Below are positions 29,666 to 38,395 of a DNA stretch of 48,429 nucleotides, piece by piece. This DNA is from Gallionella sp. (lineage in GTDB: Bacteria > Pseudomonadota > Gammaproteobacteria > Burkholderiales > Gallionellaceae): positions 1 to 48,429 of the forward strand of contig JAHEDW010000011.1 in the NCBI GenBank assembly GCA_024641025.1, in the 5' to 3' direction. The stretch's first letter is position 1, and each line of letters opens with the position of its first letter. Both the position numbers and the translations under genes were made by a program. A model generated the notes under the pieces. It worked only from the letters and a program-made list of their open reading frames with translations. It ran no database searches and was not told where the DNA came from.

Positions 29666-29787
29666 ATTTCATCCTGAATGGCACCTTGGCTTTAGTCGAA
29701 GTTCATGACTGTGACCTAACGGAAACCTTTCTTGACGATTTTCAGCGCCTGAAAGATATGGCGCTTATTAAGCTTCTTTCAGATTTG

Positions 29788-31032
29788 CTAAAAACGGATT
29801 GCGTATTGAGCTAGTGCGCTGTTGAATTTGCCGTCTCCCCTGATTGGGTCTTCCTCGAACCTTGAGTTGAGTAGCTCCAACTTCAGTGATGTCTTCGGGT
29901 TAAGGCTGTAACTCAAGCCGACAGATTGACGAGAATATGACCTGCCGGTTTCCTGGTCTCCGAAATAGTTGTCCTGTTGGTTGAGTACTGCTCTTTCCAA
30001 CCGTATATAAGGGGTCAGGTCGTTGAATTTTTTACCGACCTGCAGGTATGAAGCCCAGCTTTTATAAGTGCTTCCTGGAAAAACGGAAGTCCCGCTCCTG
30101 TCCTTGTTGTTGAAATGATAATACTCGCTCATCACTTCCCAATCGTCCCCGATATACACTGCGGAGCCGCCCAGCATGTTGAAATCGGTACTGTTTGCCA
30201 GTATATCGCCCGGGTCATATGCATCCACGATACCCTGAAATCCGTTCACAGCCAGTCGCAAGCCATCAAGTTTTCCTGAGAATTCGTAACCAACATTCAG
30301 CCCGACCATTGGGTCGTGATTGTTGTCTCCGGCCATGTTCGAGTCCATTGTGCCAGACCCAGGACCTGTTACACCAACAATTTTAGGACCGTTGCCAGCA
30401 AAAGCATCGTAGGTGATCTTTCCTTTGTCAGCACCAATTTTGCCGGTTGCCCATAACCCCACCATGTGCGATGGCAACACTCCGCCCTTGTCTCCGAAAG
30501 CGAGGAAGCGTGGTCTAAGTACTGACGTCTGGATTTGTGCGCCATTATGAAACGCGGTATTCCAGTAACCATATGGTGTATGGAAGCGACCACCCCACAA
30601 TGTAATTTGGTCGTTGAAGGTATAACCTACCTGTGCTCGCTCGAAATCAGTCACCACTTCTCCGTGAGCATCAACCTCAAAGACGAGTTCTATCAGGCTT
30701 TTAACGTTATCAGTAAATTGTGGCGTTAGATAAAAGTCAAGCGATCCAATGTTAAACCCATGCAGCTTGACGGCCACGTCTTCATAGTTGTTGGAGGCGA
30801 TGCCGATATCAAGGAAGCCGCGCAAAGGCAATCCGTCTATACCAGAGCGGTTCGCAATTGAGGAGGTTATTTCAGAAATTTCCCTTTCAAGCGCTTCGAT
30901 GCGCTCTGTATCGGATAATGCAAAAACGGGGTTAGAAAATAGCAGGCCTAATACCGGTATGTGCCACAGTTTAGTGAAATTCCAGAAAACCATGTTATTG
31001 GTTTCAATATTATCTGACCATGTATTTTTCAT
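29788..31032 (-). CDS. Outer-membrane porin, coiled-coil plus beta-barrel type
   Basis: 414 residues. An unusually long N-terminus (MKNTWSDNIETNN) precedes a hydrophobic signal segment ending near NPVFA (about 34-38). A short coiled-coil (DTERIEALEREISEITSS) then leads to repeated amphipathic beta strands with aromatic belts, and the protein ends in Phe (YAIRF) as outer-membrane barrels do. It fits porins of the broad OprO/P or beta-barrel type and could be a passive channel for anions or sulfonates. A second ATG at 30993 would also give a signal peptide. It lies 297 bases downstream of cysB on the same strand, with its own leader. Substrate unknown. Confidence 0.8.
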   Translation of the reverse strand: MKNTWSDNIETNNMVFWNFTKLWHIPVLGLLFSNPVFALSDTERIEALEREISEITSSIANRSGIDGLPLRGFLDIGIASNNYEDVAVKLHGFNIGSLDFYLTPQFTDNVKSLIELVFEVDAHGEVVTDFERAQVGYTFNDQITLWGGRFHTPYGYWNTAFHNGAQIQTSVLRPRFLAFGDKGGVLPSHMVGLWATGKIGADKGKITYDAFAGNGPKIVGVTGPGSGTMDSNMAGDNNHDPMVGLNVGYEFSGKLDGLRLAVNGFQGIVDAYDPGDILANSTDFNMLGGSAVYIGDDWEVMSEYYHFNNKDRSGTSVFPGSTYKSWASYLQVGKKFNDLTPYIRLERAVLNQQDNYFGDQETGRSYSRQSVGLSYSLNPKTSLKLELLNSRFEEDPIRGDGKFNSALAQYAIRF

Positions 31033-31329
31033 TTTTAGCTTTCAGTGTTAAGTAATGGAATAAATATCATATTCTCTTCCTGGTTTGCCTTTGCCTTGTG
31101 CAGCCATGATACGAGCAATATATGGCGATGCTTGCATTAATTAATCTGTTTCCTCTGCACCCTATCATTTAATTGTCACTTTGAGCAAAGTGGAAATTAC
31201 AGGGGTGGCAAAGTTTCTGCTTGGTCATTAATTATTTTTGCATGTGCCATTCAACAATTGGCATTAATATATATCATTGAAGTGTTTCATACAAAGTCCT
31301 CGCTGCAACAAATCGTTCATGTGAATTGT

Positions 31330-32265
31330 TTAATCCGGCAAGCGGGAGAGATGCATCGCCTTGGCAACAACATCGCGAGACAGGTGTGGGGCGAACAGTT
31401 CGATGAAGTCGTATGTGTAGCCCCGCAGGTATTCGTTCTGCCGTAGTGCGATGCGAGTTGTGCTTGGCTTGAATAAATGGCCAGCATCCATCATGCGCAG
31501 ATGCTTGTCACGCTCTGGTATGAAGGCCATTTTGGCCAGGATACCAATGCCCAGACCCAATTCCACATATGTTTTGATCACGTCAGCATCGATTGCGGTT
31601 AGTGCAATTGCTGGCTGGATATTGGCAGCCTCAAAAGCTGCGTTGATCTTGTTGCGCCCAGCAAACGCAAAATCGTAGGTGATGATCGGGTACTGAGCGA
31701 TCTTAGCTAGCGTGAGTTTTTTTTCAGCAAGCAATGGATGATGCAGCGGCACGATTACGGAGTGATTCCATTCATAGCAGGGCAGAGTGACAAGCTCGTC
31801 ATAAAGCGCAAGGCTTTCAGTCGCAATACCGATGTCGGCCTCTCCGCTCAATACTTGTTCAGCAATCTGTGTCGGGCTTCCCTGATGCAAGCCAAGCTTC
31901 ACGTCAGGGTAACGCTTGATGAACTGCTTTACTGTTGGAGGCAGTGCGTAGCGAGCTTGAGTGTGCGTAGTTGCGATAGTCAGGTTACCTTTGTGCTGCG
32001 AGTGAAATTCCTCTGCAATCTGCTTGAGGTTTCCTGCATCTCGGAGCATGCGTTGAGCAATTGCCAGCACTTCCTTGCCGGGTTCGGTTATTGCAACGAT
32101 GCGCTTGCCGTTGCGCACAAAGATCTCGATGCCTAGTTCCCCTTCAAGAAGTTTTATCTGCTTGCTGATTCCCGGTTGAGAAGTGTAAAGCGCGCCTGCA
32201 GCCTCTGAGATATTCAGTCCTTGGCGCACGATTTCGTTAAGAAAGCGAAGTTGTTGCAGATTCAT
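31330..32265 (-). CDS. cysB: LysR-type regulator CysB
   Basis: 311 residues. The winged helix-turn-helix begins MNLQQLRFLNEIVRQGLNISEAA and includes YTSQPGISKQIKLLE. The C-terminal effector domain (about 90-290) has the CysB features TTHTQARYALP (inducer site) and IKTYVELGLGIGILAKMAF. In other bacteria it activates sulfate-assimilation genes in response to N-acetylserine or O-acetylserine. It diverges from the TauE-cysI-cysH-cysD-cysN operon across a 109-base spacer containing a TTAT-N11-ATAA box, so autoregulation and operon control from that site are likely. Confidence 0.95.
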   Translation of the reverse strand: MNLQQLRFLNEIVRQGLNISEAAGALYTSQPGISKQIKLLEGELGIEIFVRNGKRIVAITEPGKEVLAIAQRMLRDAGNLKQIAEEFHSQHKGNLTIATTHTQARYALPPTVKQFIKRYPDVKLGLHQGSPTQIAEQVLSGEADIGIATESLALYDELVTLPCYEWNHSVIVPLHHPLLAEKKLTLAKIAQYPIITYDFAFAGRNKINAAFEAANIQPAIALTAIDADVIKTYVELGLGIGILAKMAFIPERDKHLRMMDAGHLFKPSTTRIALRQNEYLRGYTYDFIELFAPHLSRDVVAKAMHLSRLPD

Positions 32266-32289
32266 GATGGTTTTCTATATTGTGATTGG

Positions 32290-32308
32290 TTATAAGATTC
32301 TAACATAA
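32290..32308. promoter_or_regulatory. Putative CysB operator (TTAT-N11-ATAA)
   Basis: A dyad TTAT (32290-32293) / ATAA (32305-32308) with an 11-base centre is a classic LysR-type T-N11-A box. It is centred about 51 bases before the inferred start of the TauE-cys transcript and 34 bases upstream of the cysB ATG on the other side, so it could serve both activation and autorepression. Confidence 0.6.
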
Positions 32309-32314
32309 AAGTAT

Positions 32315-32343
32315 TTGTGGATATAAGTACCACACCCTAGAAT
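32315..32343 (+). promoter_or_regulatory. Putative promoter of the TauE-cysIHDN operon
   Basis: TTGTGG (32315-32320) and TAGAAT (32338-32343) are spaced by 17 bases. The weak -35 and good -10 fit an activator-dependent promoter, and the CysB-like box sits immediately upstream of the -35. Confidence 0.5.
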
Positions 32344-32374
32344 CAGCGCATTATTTCGAAATGGTGGAAGTGTA

Positions 32375-33157
32375 ATGGACGTCATTTACACACTGTCTGG
32401 CTTTCTGGTCGGTCTGGTTGTCGGTGTTACCGGTGTGGGTGGCGGGTCGCTGATGACGCCAATGCTTGTGCTGCTTTTTGGTGTTTCCCCTGCCACTGCG
32501 GTCGGCACTGACCTGCTGTATGCCTCTTTGACCAAGACGGTTGGCGGTTGGGTACATGGACGCCGCGGAACGGTGGAGTGGAAGGTAGTGGGCTTGCTCA
32601 GCCTGGGTAGCTTGCCTGCCGCCGTGGTCACGATAGCCCTGCTGAAATATCTGGCGCTGGACGAGAAGACCCTGCGCAGCTTGGTGACCAGCGTGTTGAG
32701 CGTGGCCCTGTTGCTGACTGCTACCGCGCTGCTGCTGAAAGGCTGGATAAGGAAGATCGCCCAGCGCAAGGATGGCACGGTGTACGAGTTGCATCATCAA
32801 CATCTGCCCGCCGCGACAATAGTCACCGGCATCATCGTCGGTACGCTGGTGACGATCTCTTCGGTTGGTGCGGGCGTGCTGGGTACGGTCGCGCTGTTGT
32901 TCCTGTATCCGCGCATGCCAGCGGTGAAAGTGGTGGGCACCGACATCGCGCATGCAGTGCCGCTGACCGCAGTGGCCGGGATCGGGCATATGGCGCTGGG
33001 TACTGTGGATTTCATATTGCTGGGCAGTCTGTTGCTAGGCTCGTTGCCCGGGATCTATATCGGCAGTCATCTGAGCGCAAAAGTGCCGGAAGCGGTATTG
33101 CGCCCTGTCTTGGCGACCATGCTGTTGATCATTGGGACTCGAATGGTTCTGTATTAG
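32375..33157 (+). CDS. TauE/SafE-family sulfite/sulfonate exporter-like permease
   Basis: 260 residues with about seven to eight TM segments in two repeats. The glycine-rich first repeat LVGLVVGVTGVGGGSLMTPM and the second-half counterpart TLVTISSVGAGVLGTVAL are typical of the TauE/SafE family. The fixed position ahead of cysI suggests handling of sulfite or sulfate, though direction of transport is not readable. GGAAG precedes the ATG. Its stop is 19 bases before the cysI ATG. First gene of the cys operon. Confidence 0.88.
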   Translation: MDVIYTLSGFLVGLVVGVTGVGGGSLMTPMLVLLFGVSPATAVGTDLLYASLTKTVGGWVHGRRGTVEWKVVGLLSLGSLPAAVVTIALLKYLALDEKTLRSLVTSVLSVALLLTATALLLKGWIRKIAQRKDGTVYELHHQHLPAATIVTGIIVGTLVTISSVGAGVLGTVALLFLYPRMPAVKVVGTDIAHAVPLTAVAGIGHMALGTVDFILLGSLLLGSLPGIYIGSHLSAKVPEAVLRPVLATMLLIIGTRMVLY

Positions 33158-33176
33158 TTTGGTAAGGAGAAAAGCA

Positions 33177-35216
33177 ATGAGCATAAACACACAGGATTTA
33201 TCAGATCTGGAAGAGATAGACCGTCTCGAACAGGCTATCCAGACGTTCATCGAGGGCCGTATCGATCCTGATCGTTTTACCGCTGTGCGGCTGCAGCAAG
33301 GCGTGTATGGCCAGCGCCAGGATGGCGTGAACATGCTGCGCATCAAGATCCCCGGTGGGCGTTTGAACGCCGACCAGGTGGATGCTATCGCCGATGTGAC
33401 GGAATCTTTTTCGCAGCGCGGTATCGCGCATCTGACCACGCGCCAGGCGATACAAGTGCACTTCATTCCTCTGGCGAAAATGCCCAGTGCGATGCGCCGT
33501 CTGGCGCAAGTCAACATGACCACGCGCGAAGCCTGCGGCAACACGGTGCGCAACATGTCGGCGTGCGCGTTGTCAGGCGTATGCCCAAAACAGCACGTGG
33601 ACGTGGCAACGCATGTCGACGGCGCGGTGCAGCACTTTTTGCGCAACCCGCTGAATCAGCAGATGCCGCGCAAATTCAAGATCAGTTTTTCCGCATGCGA
33701 ATCAGATTGCGCCCAGTCGCTGTTGCACGATGCGGGTGTGATCGCCATCAAGAAGGACGGGCAACCTGGTTTCAAGGTCAAGGCCGGCGGCGGATTGGGA
33801 CACAAGCCGCGCGAGTCCATAGTGGTAGAGGAATTCATTCCCGAGCGCGAGTTGTTGTTCTCGCTGGAGGCGCTGGTGACGTTGCACAACAAATATTCGG
33901 ATCGCACCAAGCGCGCGAAGTCGCGAATCAAGTTTTTGGTCGAGCGGTTTGGCGCAGACGGATTCCTGGAAAAATATCGCGAGGAGTTCGAGCGCACCAA
34001 GCAAGCCTTGGCTGACCAGCCCTATCCCACAGGCGAGTGGCAAGAACAAACCGGGCAGCAAGTTCGGGGGTCCGGCGCGCCACGCAAGTTGTTCGCGCAG
34101 CGCCAGGCCGGGCTGTTCGTGTTGCCGGTCGCGTTGCCGATAGGCGACATCAAGCCGATCCAATTGCGCGGCATTGCGAAGTTGCTGCGCCAGCATGGTT
34201 TGAATGAGGTGAATACCACGCAGGATCAGAACCTGATCATTCTCAACGTCCCGGAAAATAAATTGGCGCAACTGCGCAGCGGCCTGGCCGAACTGGGTCT
34301 GCGTGAGCCGGTCACCGGAGACAACGTGGTGGCATGCCCGGGCACCTCGACTTGCCGTCTGGGCATCACTGCCAGCACCGTGGTTGCGCCGCAGTTGTCC
34401 GGCGGCAAGGCAGATCTGCGCATCCGCGTGTCGGGTTGCCATAACGGTTGCGCGCAACCTGAGACCGGCGACATCGGTATCTACGGCGAAGGCAAGCGCA
34501 TGCACGGCAAGCTGGTGCCGCATTACCAGATGTACTTCGGCGGCGACGGCACTGGCGGCGGCAAACTGGCCTTGAAAGGACCATCGTTGCCGGTGGCGCG
34601 CGTCAAGCAGGCGATAGCCCGTGTGCAGCAAGCCCACCTTGAAAGCGGCGAAGCCAACTTTTTCGCCTGGGTGCGCGCGCAGCAGCCGGATTATTTCAAG
34701 CAATTGCTGGCAGATCTGGGCGAAGTGAAGGCTGAGGAATTGCACTCCGTGATGCAGGATTACGGCGAAGCAAGCGACTTCCGCGTTTTGCAACTGGGCG
34801 GCGGGGAATGTGCCGGCGCATCGCAGGTGTTGATCGGTGCGAATTTCTTCGAGGCAGCGCACGAGCGAGAATATCGCAACGCGCTGGTATTTCAGCGCAA
34901 GTACGACGAGGCGGCCCAGTGTAATGAAGCCATCCTGCGTTTGCTTGGTTCGGGCGTGGTGCAATTGCTGGGAGGTATTCGCGAGGATGATCTGGACAAG
35001 CTTGCCATCCAGTTGCAGCAACTGCTGCCAGGTGAGATTGCTGACGGACTGGCGCGGGCAGCTGATGCTTTGGCGAGAGCGGAGGAGATCAATCACGAAG
35101 AACTAGCGATCATCAGCGCGACCGTGGATGACTGGACAGTGAAGGTGGCGGCGTTCGCGATGCAACAAGATGCGCAACTGGACTTGACCGAAGCTGCAGC
35201 CGGCTTATTGGTTTAG
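33177..35216 (+). CDS. cysI: Siroheme sulfite/nitrite reductase hemoprotein (CysI-like) with C-terminal extension
   Basis: 679 residues from the ATG at 33177 (AAGGAGA before it). The two-fold repeated ferredoxin-like and siroheme-binding domains occupy about 1-540. Siroheme-Fe4S4 cysteines are C-x5-C in CPGTSTC (387, 393) and C-x3-C in CHNGC (421, 425). Six-electron reduction of sulfite to sulfide is the expected reaction given adjacent cysH and cysDN. From about residue 540 an extra helical domain of roughly 140 residues follows (GGGECAGASQVLIGANFF...), HEPN-like in appearance and missing from E. coli CysI. No cysJ flavoprotein lies in the window, so the electron donor may be a ferredoxin. 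The surrounding block is G+C-rich relative to cysN. Confidence 0.9.
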   Translation: MSINTQDLSDLEEIDRLEQAIQTFIEGRIDPDRFTAVRLQQGVYGQRQDGVNMLRIKIPGGRLNADQVDAIADVTESFSQRGIAHLTTRQAIQVHFIPLAKMPSAMRRLAQVNMTTREACGNTVRNMSACALSGVCPKQHVDVATHVDGAVQHFLRNPLNQQMPRKFKISFSACESDCAQSLLHDAGVIAIKKDGQPGFKVKAGGGLGHKPRESIVVEEFIPERELLFSLEALVTLHNKYSDRTKRAKSRIKFLVERFGADGFLEKYREEFERTKQALADQPYPTGEWQEQTGQQVRGSGAPRKLFAQRQAGLFVLPVALPIGDIKPIQLRGIAKLLRQHGLNEVNTTQDQNLIILNVPENKLAQLRSGLAELGLREPVTGDNVVACPGTSTCRLGITASTVVAPQLSGGKADLRIRVSGCHNGCAQPETGDIGIYGEGKRMHGKLVPHYQMYFGGDGTGGGKLALKGPSLPVARVKQAIARVQQAHLESGEANFFAWVRAQQPDYFKQLLADLGEVKAEELHSVMQDYGEASDFRVLQLGGGECAGASQVLIGANFFEAAHEREYRNALVFQRKYDEAAQCNEAILRLLGSGVVQLLGGIREDDLDKLAIQLQQLLPGEIADGLARAADALARAEEINHEELAIISATVDDWTVKVAAFAMQQDAQLDLTEAAAGLLV

Positions 35217-35225
35217 GAGATGCAT

Positions 35226-36005
35226 ATGCGGCAAAAAATCGAAAGTGTGGTAAGCGTGCTGCAACAGGCACTGCGTGATTTTTCGCCGGTCTGCTTCGCC
35301 AACAGCCTGGGCGCTGAAGACATGGTGCTGACCGATCTGATAGCCAGGAACCAGCTGGAAATCGAAATGTTCAGTCTGGATACCGGGCGCCTGCCGCAAG
35401 AGACTTATGACTTGATGCAGGAAGTGCGTGAGCGTTACAGCGTGCCGCTGAAGATTTATTTTCCGGACAGTAAGGCGGTGGAAGAATATGTCACAAGGAA
35501 CGGGGTGAATGGTTTTTACGGCAGCGTTGAAGCACGAAAAAGTTGCTGCTTCGTGCGCAAGGTCGAGCCATTGCGCCGTGCGTTGCGGGGCAAGAGGGCA
35601 TGGGTCACCGGGTTGCGCCGCGATCAGGCTGTCACGCGCGGAACACTTGAGATATCTTCTTTCGACGCAGATCAGGGCCTGCAGAAGTTCAATCCTCTGC
35701 TCGATTGGACCAACAGGGATGTGTGGGCTTACATCCGCCAGCACGACGTGCCATACAACAAGTTGCACGACCAGTTCTACCCCAGTCTGGGCTGCGCACC
35801 TTGCACGCGTTCTATCTCGCCGGGTGAAGATATCCGCGCTGGGCGCTGGTGGTGGGAGGACCCGATGAGCAAGGAATGCGGCTTGCACGTGACCCAGAGT
35901 CCAAGTGTTGCGCATGGAACCGGCGTTCAGGCAGTGAGCAAGCTCCGTGAGAACGCCGATGAGTCGGCATCGAAAGTCGAAGCAAAGCAGGAAGTTTCTG
36001 CCTAG
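35226..36005 (+). CDS. cysH: Adenosine phosphosulfate reductase (CysH, APS type)
   Basis: 259 residues from the ATG at 35226, chosen because TAGGAG ends six bases before it; the ATG at 35220 is too close. The PP-loop-like region SLGAEDMVLTDLI lies near the start. Cysteines CC (KSCCFVRKVEP) and C-x2-C (GCAPCTRS), which hold a [4Fe-4S] cluster, identify an APS rather than PAPS reductase. ECGLH near the C-terminus contains the catalytic Cys. Thioredoxin or glutaredoxin would be the reductant; no CysC kinase is in the operon, consistent with APS use. It is close-coupled to cysI. Confidence 0.95.
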   Translation: MRQKIESVVSVLQQALRDFSPVCFANSLGAEDMVLTDLIARNQLEIEMFSLDTGRLPQETYDLMQEVRERYSVPLKIYFPDSKAVEEYVTRNGVNGFYGSVEARKSCCFVRKVEPLRRALRGKRAWVTGLRRDQAVTRGTLEISSFDADQGLQKFNPLLDWTNRDVWAYIRQHDVPYNKLHDQFYPSLGCAPCTRSISPGEDIRAGRWWWEDPMSKECGLHVTQSPSVAHGTGVQAVSKLRENADESASKVEAKQEVSA

Positions 36006-36024
36006 CGACGGAACGAAATACATA

Positions 36025-36951
36025 ATGAAGATAGCCGAAAAATATATGACTGCACACACTTTTACCCATCTGGACGCGCTGGAAAGCGAGTCCATCCACA
36101 TCATGCGCGAGGTTGCGGCGGAGTGCAAAAATCCCGCACTGCTGTTTTCCGGCGGCAAGGATTCCATCGTGATGCTGCGCCTGGCGGAGAAGGCGTTCCG
36201 TCCGGCCAGGTTTCCGTTCCCGCTGGTGCATATCGATACCGAGCACAACTTTCCCGAGGTGATCGCGTTTCGCGACAAACGCGCCGCCGAACTGGGCGAA
36301 CGGCTGATCGTGCGTTCACTGGAAGATTCCATCAGGAAAGGAACGGTCGTGCTTAAAAATGCGCTGCATAGCCGCAATGTGTTCCAGTCGGTGACGCTGC
36401 TGGAGACCATCGCCGAATTCGGATTCGATGCATGCATGGGCGGTGCAAGACGCGACGAGGAAAAATCGCGCGCCAAGGAACGGATTTTCTCTTTCCGCGA
36501 CGAGTTCGGCCAGTGGGACCCGAAGAACCAGCGCCCCGAACTGTGGGATATCTACAACACCCGAGTGCACCCGGGCGAGAACATCCGCGTTTTTCCGATC
36601 AGCAACTGGACTGAGATGGACATCTGGCAATATATCGAGCGCGAGCAACTGGAGATTCCCAGCATCTATTTCGCGCATGAGCGCGAAGTCATCCAGCGCC
36701 CCGGTGGCATCATGCCGGTAAGTGAACTGGTGCAACCGCGTGCAGGTGAGAAGGTTGAGATAAAGACAGTGCGTTTTCGCACCGTTGGAGATATTACCTG
36801 TACATGCCCCGTGGAATCCGTCGCCAGGAACGCACGCGAGATCATTGAGGAGACAGCGATCACGCGCATTACTGAACGCGGGGCAACACGCATGGACGAT
36901 CAGACTTCAGAAGCTTCGATGGAATTAAGAAAAAAAGAAGGATATTTCTAA
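36025..36951 (+). CDS. cysD: Sulfate adenylyltransferase subunit 2
   Basis: 308 residues from the ATG at 36025; an in-frame ATG at 36046 is a plausible alternative, and the longer frame beginning at 35947 overlaps cysH and is unlikely. The PP-loop FSGGKDSIVMLRLAEKAF sits at about residues 50-67, and GGARRDEEKSRAKER and WTEMDIWQYIEREQLEIPS are conserved. CysD transfers the adenylyl group of ATP to sulfate, driven by the CysN GTPase. The cysN start follows two bases after the stop. Confidence 0.96.
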   Translation: MKIAEKYMTAHTFTHLDALESESIHIMREVAAECKNPALLFSGGKDSIVMLRLAEKAFRPARFPFPLVHIDTEHNFPEVIAFRDKRAAELGERLIVRSLEDSIRKGTVVLKNALHSRNVFQSVTLLETIAEFGFDACMGGARRDEEKSRAKERIFSFRDEFGQWDPKNQRPELWDIYNTRVHPGENIRVFPISNWTEMDIWQYIEREQLEIPSIYFAHEREVIQRPGGIMPVSELVQPRAGEKVEIKTVRFRTVGDITCTCPVESVARNAREIIEETAITRITERGATRMDDQTSEASMELRKKEGYF

Positions 36952-36953
36952 TC

Positions 36954-38204
36954 ATGAGCAAAGTTACACAACTATTGCGTTTCATAACTGCAGGCAGCGT
37001 GGACGACGGCAAGAGTACGCTGATCGGCCGTTTGCTGCACGACTCCAAGTCCATATTCGAAGATCAGTTGTCCGCGATTTCCAGAACCAGTGCCAAGCGA
37101 GGAATGTCTGCCGTTGATTTGTCGCTGCTCACGGATGGCCTGCAGGCGGAACGCGAACAGGGTATAACCATCGATGTGGCTTACCGTTACTTCGCTACGC
37201 CCAAGCGCAAGTTCATCATCGGTGATACTCCAGGACACGAGCAATACACTCGCAACATGGTGACTGCAGCCAGTACGGCCAACCTCGTGATCATTCTGGT
37301 CGATGCCCGCAAGGGCGTATTGGTGCAGACACGCCGGCATACCTATTTGGCGAGCCTTGTTGGTATTCCGCATGTCGTGCTGGCAGTCAACAAGATGGAC
37401 ATGGTGGATTATTCCGAAGCGCGCTTCAGTGAAATATGTGCGGAATATCTCGATTTTGCAGCTCAACTGGGCCTGACAGACGTCACATGCATCCCGCTTT
37501 CGGCATTGATGGGTGACATGCTGGTGGAGCGAGGCAATAATCTGGATTGGTATCAGGGCACCACCCTGATGAATCTTCTGGAAAACATCGTCATTGATCA
37601 CGACGTAAATACCACTGATTTCCGTTACCCGGTGCAATGGGTATGTCGTCCACAGTCGGACGAATTTCACGACTTTAGGGGATTCATGGGACGAATCGAG
37701 GCGGGGGAGATTGCAGTCGGTGACGAGATCACCGTGCTGCCTTCGGGGCGTTGCACTAAAGTGAAAGAGATCGTTTCCTATGATGGTAGTTTGCAGCGTG
37801 CTTTCGCCCCGCAATCCGTCACGTTGGAACTTGAAGACGAGATCGACATTTCCCGCGGAGATATGTTCGTGCGAAGTGAAAATCCACCTAAAGTGGAAAA
37901 ACAATTCGAGGCGATGTTGTGCTGGTTATCCGATATCCCACTCGACAAGAACCGCAAATACCTTGTCAAGCATACTACGCGAACTGTCAAATGCTTTATA
38001 TCAGACATTAAATATGTGGTGAATGTAAACACGCTGGATCAGCATGGTACGGCTACTTTCAATATGAACGATATCGGGCGTGTTGCAGTAAAAACACAGC
38101 AGCCGCTGGTCTTCGACAGTTATTCTGTCGACCGAGCAACTGGCAGCTTCATCATGATCGACGAGACGACCAACAATACGGTTGCTGCAGGAATGATCGC
38201 CTGA
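36954..38204 (+). CDS. cysN: Sulfate adenylyltransferase subunit 1 (GTPase)
   Basis: 416 residues. The GTP-binding motifs are G1 GSVDDGKSTL, G3 DTPGHEQY and G4 NKMDMVD, as in EF-1alpha-like proteins. GTP hydrolysis by CysN drives APS formation by CysD. The protein ends without a CysC kinase domain, in line with direct use of APS by CysH. Base composition drops relative to cysI-cysD: 21 of 60 bases are G or C at 37981-38040, against 40 of 60 at 34501-34560. It is the last gene of the operon; no terminator stands out in the 191 bases that follow. Confidence 0.96.
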   Translation: MSKVTQLLRFITAGSVDDGKSTLIGRLLHDSKSIFEDQLSAISRTSAKRGMSAVDLSLLTDGLQAEREQGITIDVAYRYFATPKRKFIIGDTPGHEQYTRNMVTAASTANLVIILVDARKGVLVQTRRHTYLASLVGIPHVVLAVNKMDMVDYSEARFSEICAEYLDFAAQLGLTDVTCIPLSALMGDMLVERGNNLDWYQGTTLMNLLENIVIDHDVNTTDFRYPVQWVCRPQSDEFHDFRGFMGRIEAGEIAVGDEITVLPSGRCTKVKEIVSYDGSLQRAFAPQSVTLELEDEIDISRGDMFVRSENPPKVEKQFEAMLCWLSDIPLDKNRKYLVKHTTRTVKCFISDIKYVVNVNTLDQHGTATFNMNDIGRVAVKTQQPLVFDSYSVDRATGSFIMIDETTNNTVAAGMIA

Positions 38205-38395
38205 AGGATATGAGCTACCTCCTGTTATTCCGGTATCACTGATATCGCCCGTTCTTCTTGGGGTGGTTTTCGATGGGAAGGATTACCAAGCTTCGATATG
38301 AATTTGAAATGGGGAATTGGGTCTAGTAATTGATAGTGATATTACGGCTTGTGTGCTATGTTTGGCATCACTCGTCGTTGTGAGCTTCTGATTCC

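Noticed and set aside
29744..29765. AGCGCC/GGCGCT hairpin after the thioredoxin-like gene
   Set aside because: Six-base stem with a ten-base loop and no adequate T-tract; may be chance.
32351..32989. 212-residue minus-strand frame opposite the TauE gene
   Set aside because: Repetitive, Gln/His/Arg-rich translation typical of an antisense frame; the TauE reading has coherent TM segments.
33702..35096. 464-residue antisense open frame on the minus strand inside cysI
   Set aside because: It is fully overlapped by the confidently identified cysI, has no ribosome-binding site and shows no family motifs. Long antisense frames are expected in G+C-rich genes.
35205..36476. 423-residue antisense open frame on the minus strand across cysH and cysD
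   Set aside because: It overlaps two genes with clear catalytic motifs and carries no recognisable domain, so it is a composition shadow.
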